Part shown: positions 14,246 through 14,715 of the stretch, in pieces
Position numbering within the stretch: the stretch's first letter is position 1
How the letters are laid out: the number at the start of each line of letters is the position of its first letter
Assembly (NCBI GenBank): GCA_948482415.1
Contig: CAOMFZ010000036.1
Location: 1-14,715 of the forward strand
DNA: 14,715 bases
Reading direction: 5' to 3'
Source: an uncultured Mailhella sp.
Lineage (GTDB): Bacteria; Desulfobacterota; Desulfovibrionia; Desulfovibrionales; Desulfovibrionaceae
The notes under the pieces: model-generated
The model's input: the letters and a program-made list of their open reading frames with translations, nothing else
Told to the model about the DNA's origin: nothing
The model's database searches: none
Translations under genes and position numbers: made by a program

Positions 14246-14715
14246 AACATATTTTCATGGTGCGAATAATTTCGTCCATTCTGTGAGTCCAGGTATGGCA
14301 TTTCAACACGCGTTCGCGTCCTTTTTGGATAACGTCTTCCCGTTCTTTCTCATGGTTCAGATAGAATTTGACAAGATCGGGAATTTCTTCTTTGTTTTTG
14401 TAGCAAATAATTTCTTTGCCGATATCGAACATATTTTCCATTTGTTCGCGGTAATCTGTCAGCACAAAGGAACCCGCGGCAGGAACGTCTAAAATCCGCT
14501 GATTTGATGCACCTTTCATCTGCATGCTGGTGCAGTTGAAATTAATCGTGGAGTGAGGATAAAAATAAGGCAGTTTATCATAGTAACTAATAGGTTCATG
14601 CCAGCGCCATGGTCTTTTTTCATTTTTTAAAAAGACATTCCAGCCGTCATCGCCCACAAGCAGAGGATTAAAATCAAGGATTTGTTTGACGCAGTCCAGC
14701 CGATAGACGCGGGTA
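14232..14715 (-). CDS. CgeB-like glycosyltransferase, C-terminal part (5' end outside window)
   Basis: The reading frame is open from the window edge to the stop at 14232, giving 160 visible residues. A GTG at 14657 is in frame, but the 19 codons before it are also open and the conserved LLVGDDGW segment spans it, so the gene extends beyond the window. The visible part matches the C-terminal donor-binding half of CgeB/YkvP-type GT-B glycosyltransferases (Glyco_trans_1_2). Motifs in order are INFNCTSMQMKGASNQRILD, DVPAAGSFVLTDYREQMENM, GKEIICY with a following EEIPDLV, and ERVLKCHTWTHRM. Family members transfer sugars to glycans or proteins such as flagellin; the acceptor is unknown. It overlaps the next gene by 14 bp. 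Confidence 0.8.
   Translation of the reverse strand, partial: TRVYRLDCVKQILDFNPLLVGDDGWNVFLKNEKRPWRWHEPISYYDKLPYFYPHSTINFNCTSMQMKGASNQRILDVPAAGSFVLTDYREQMENMFDIGKEIICYKNKEEIPDLVKFYLNHEKEREDVIQKGRERVLKCHTWTHRMDEIIRTMKICYAKN

Overview
The window looks like a chromosomal segment of a strictly anaerobic bacterium, most plausibly a sulfate-reducer-type Desulfobacterota (Desulfovibrio/Bilophila-like). That placement is an inference from gene content: Fe-S and flavin redox proteins, a Crp/Fnr regulator resembling CprK, an EpsC-type serine acetyltransferase and CgeB-like glycosyltransferases. There is no rRNA, tRNA or housekeeping marker to fix it. No CRISPR array, insertion sequence, integrase or tRNA was seen.

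Layout. (1) 86-3900, minus strand: a tight three-gene operon. It encodes a GNAT-like/TraB(GumN) fusion protein, a stand-alone paralogue of its GNAT-like half, and a radical SAM/SPASM enzyme. The genes overlap by 7 bp or are 6 bp apart. This is the best candidate for an undescribed system, because a putative TraB-type hydrolase, two acyl/aminoacyl-transferase-like domains and a radical SAM/SPASM maturase are made together. (2) 3901-4341: an AT-rich divergent intergenic region with candidate promoters and a striking set of three overlapping GTGAA/TTCAC half-sites just upstream of the next gene. (3) 4342-9499, plus strand: a redox-transport-regulation module. It holds a compact Fe-S/FAD protein related to GltD but lacking the NAD(P)H domain, a fumarate reductase/AprA-like flavoprotein, an SLC13/DASS-type carboxylate permease, and a CprK-like Crp/Fnr regulator. 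A strong intrinsic terminator sits between permease and regulator, directly against the regulator's ribosome-binding site. (4) 9519-9574: a bidirectional terminator between convergent genes. (5) 9592-12967, minus strand: serine O-acetyltransferase, an apparently inactive signal-peptidase-like membrane protein and a YtcJ-type amidohydrolase, probably one transcription unit. (6) 13022-14715, minus strand: a BaiN/HI0933-family flavoprotein overlapping the 3' end of a CgeB-like glycosyltransferase whose 5' end lies beyond the window.

How the parts may work together. In region 3 the permease would import an organic (di)carboxylate. The Fe-S/FAD protein would pass electrons to the flavoprotein, which would reduce (or oxidise) the substrate, and the Crp/Fnr protein would sense it and act on the palindromes upstream of the first gene. 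The substrate is unknown. The flavoprotein lacks two of the canonical fumarate-reductase active-site residues, so it should not simply be called a fumarate reductase. Bases 1-85, downstream of the radical SAM gene, show no recognisable gene or terminator.
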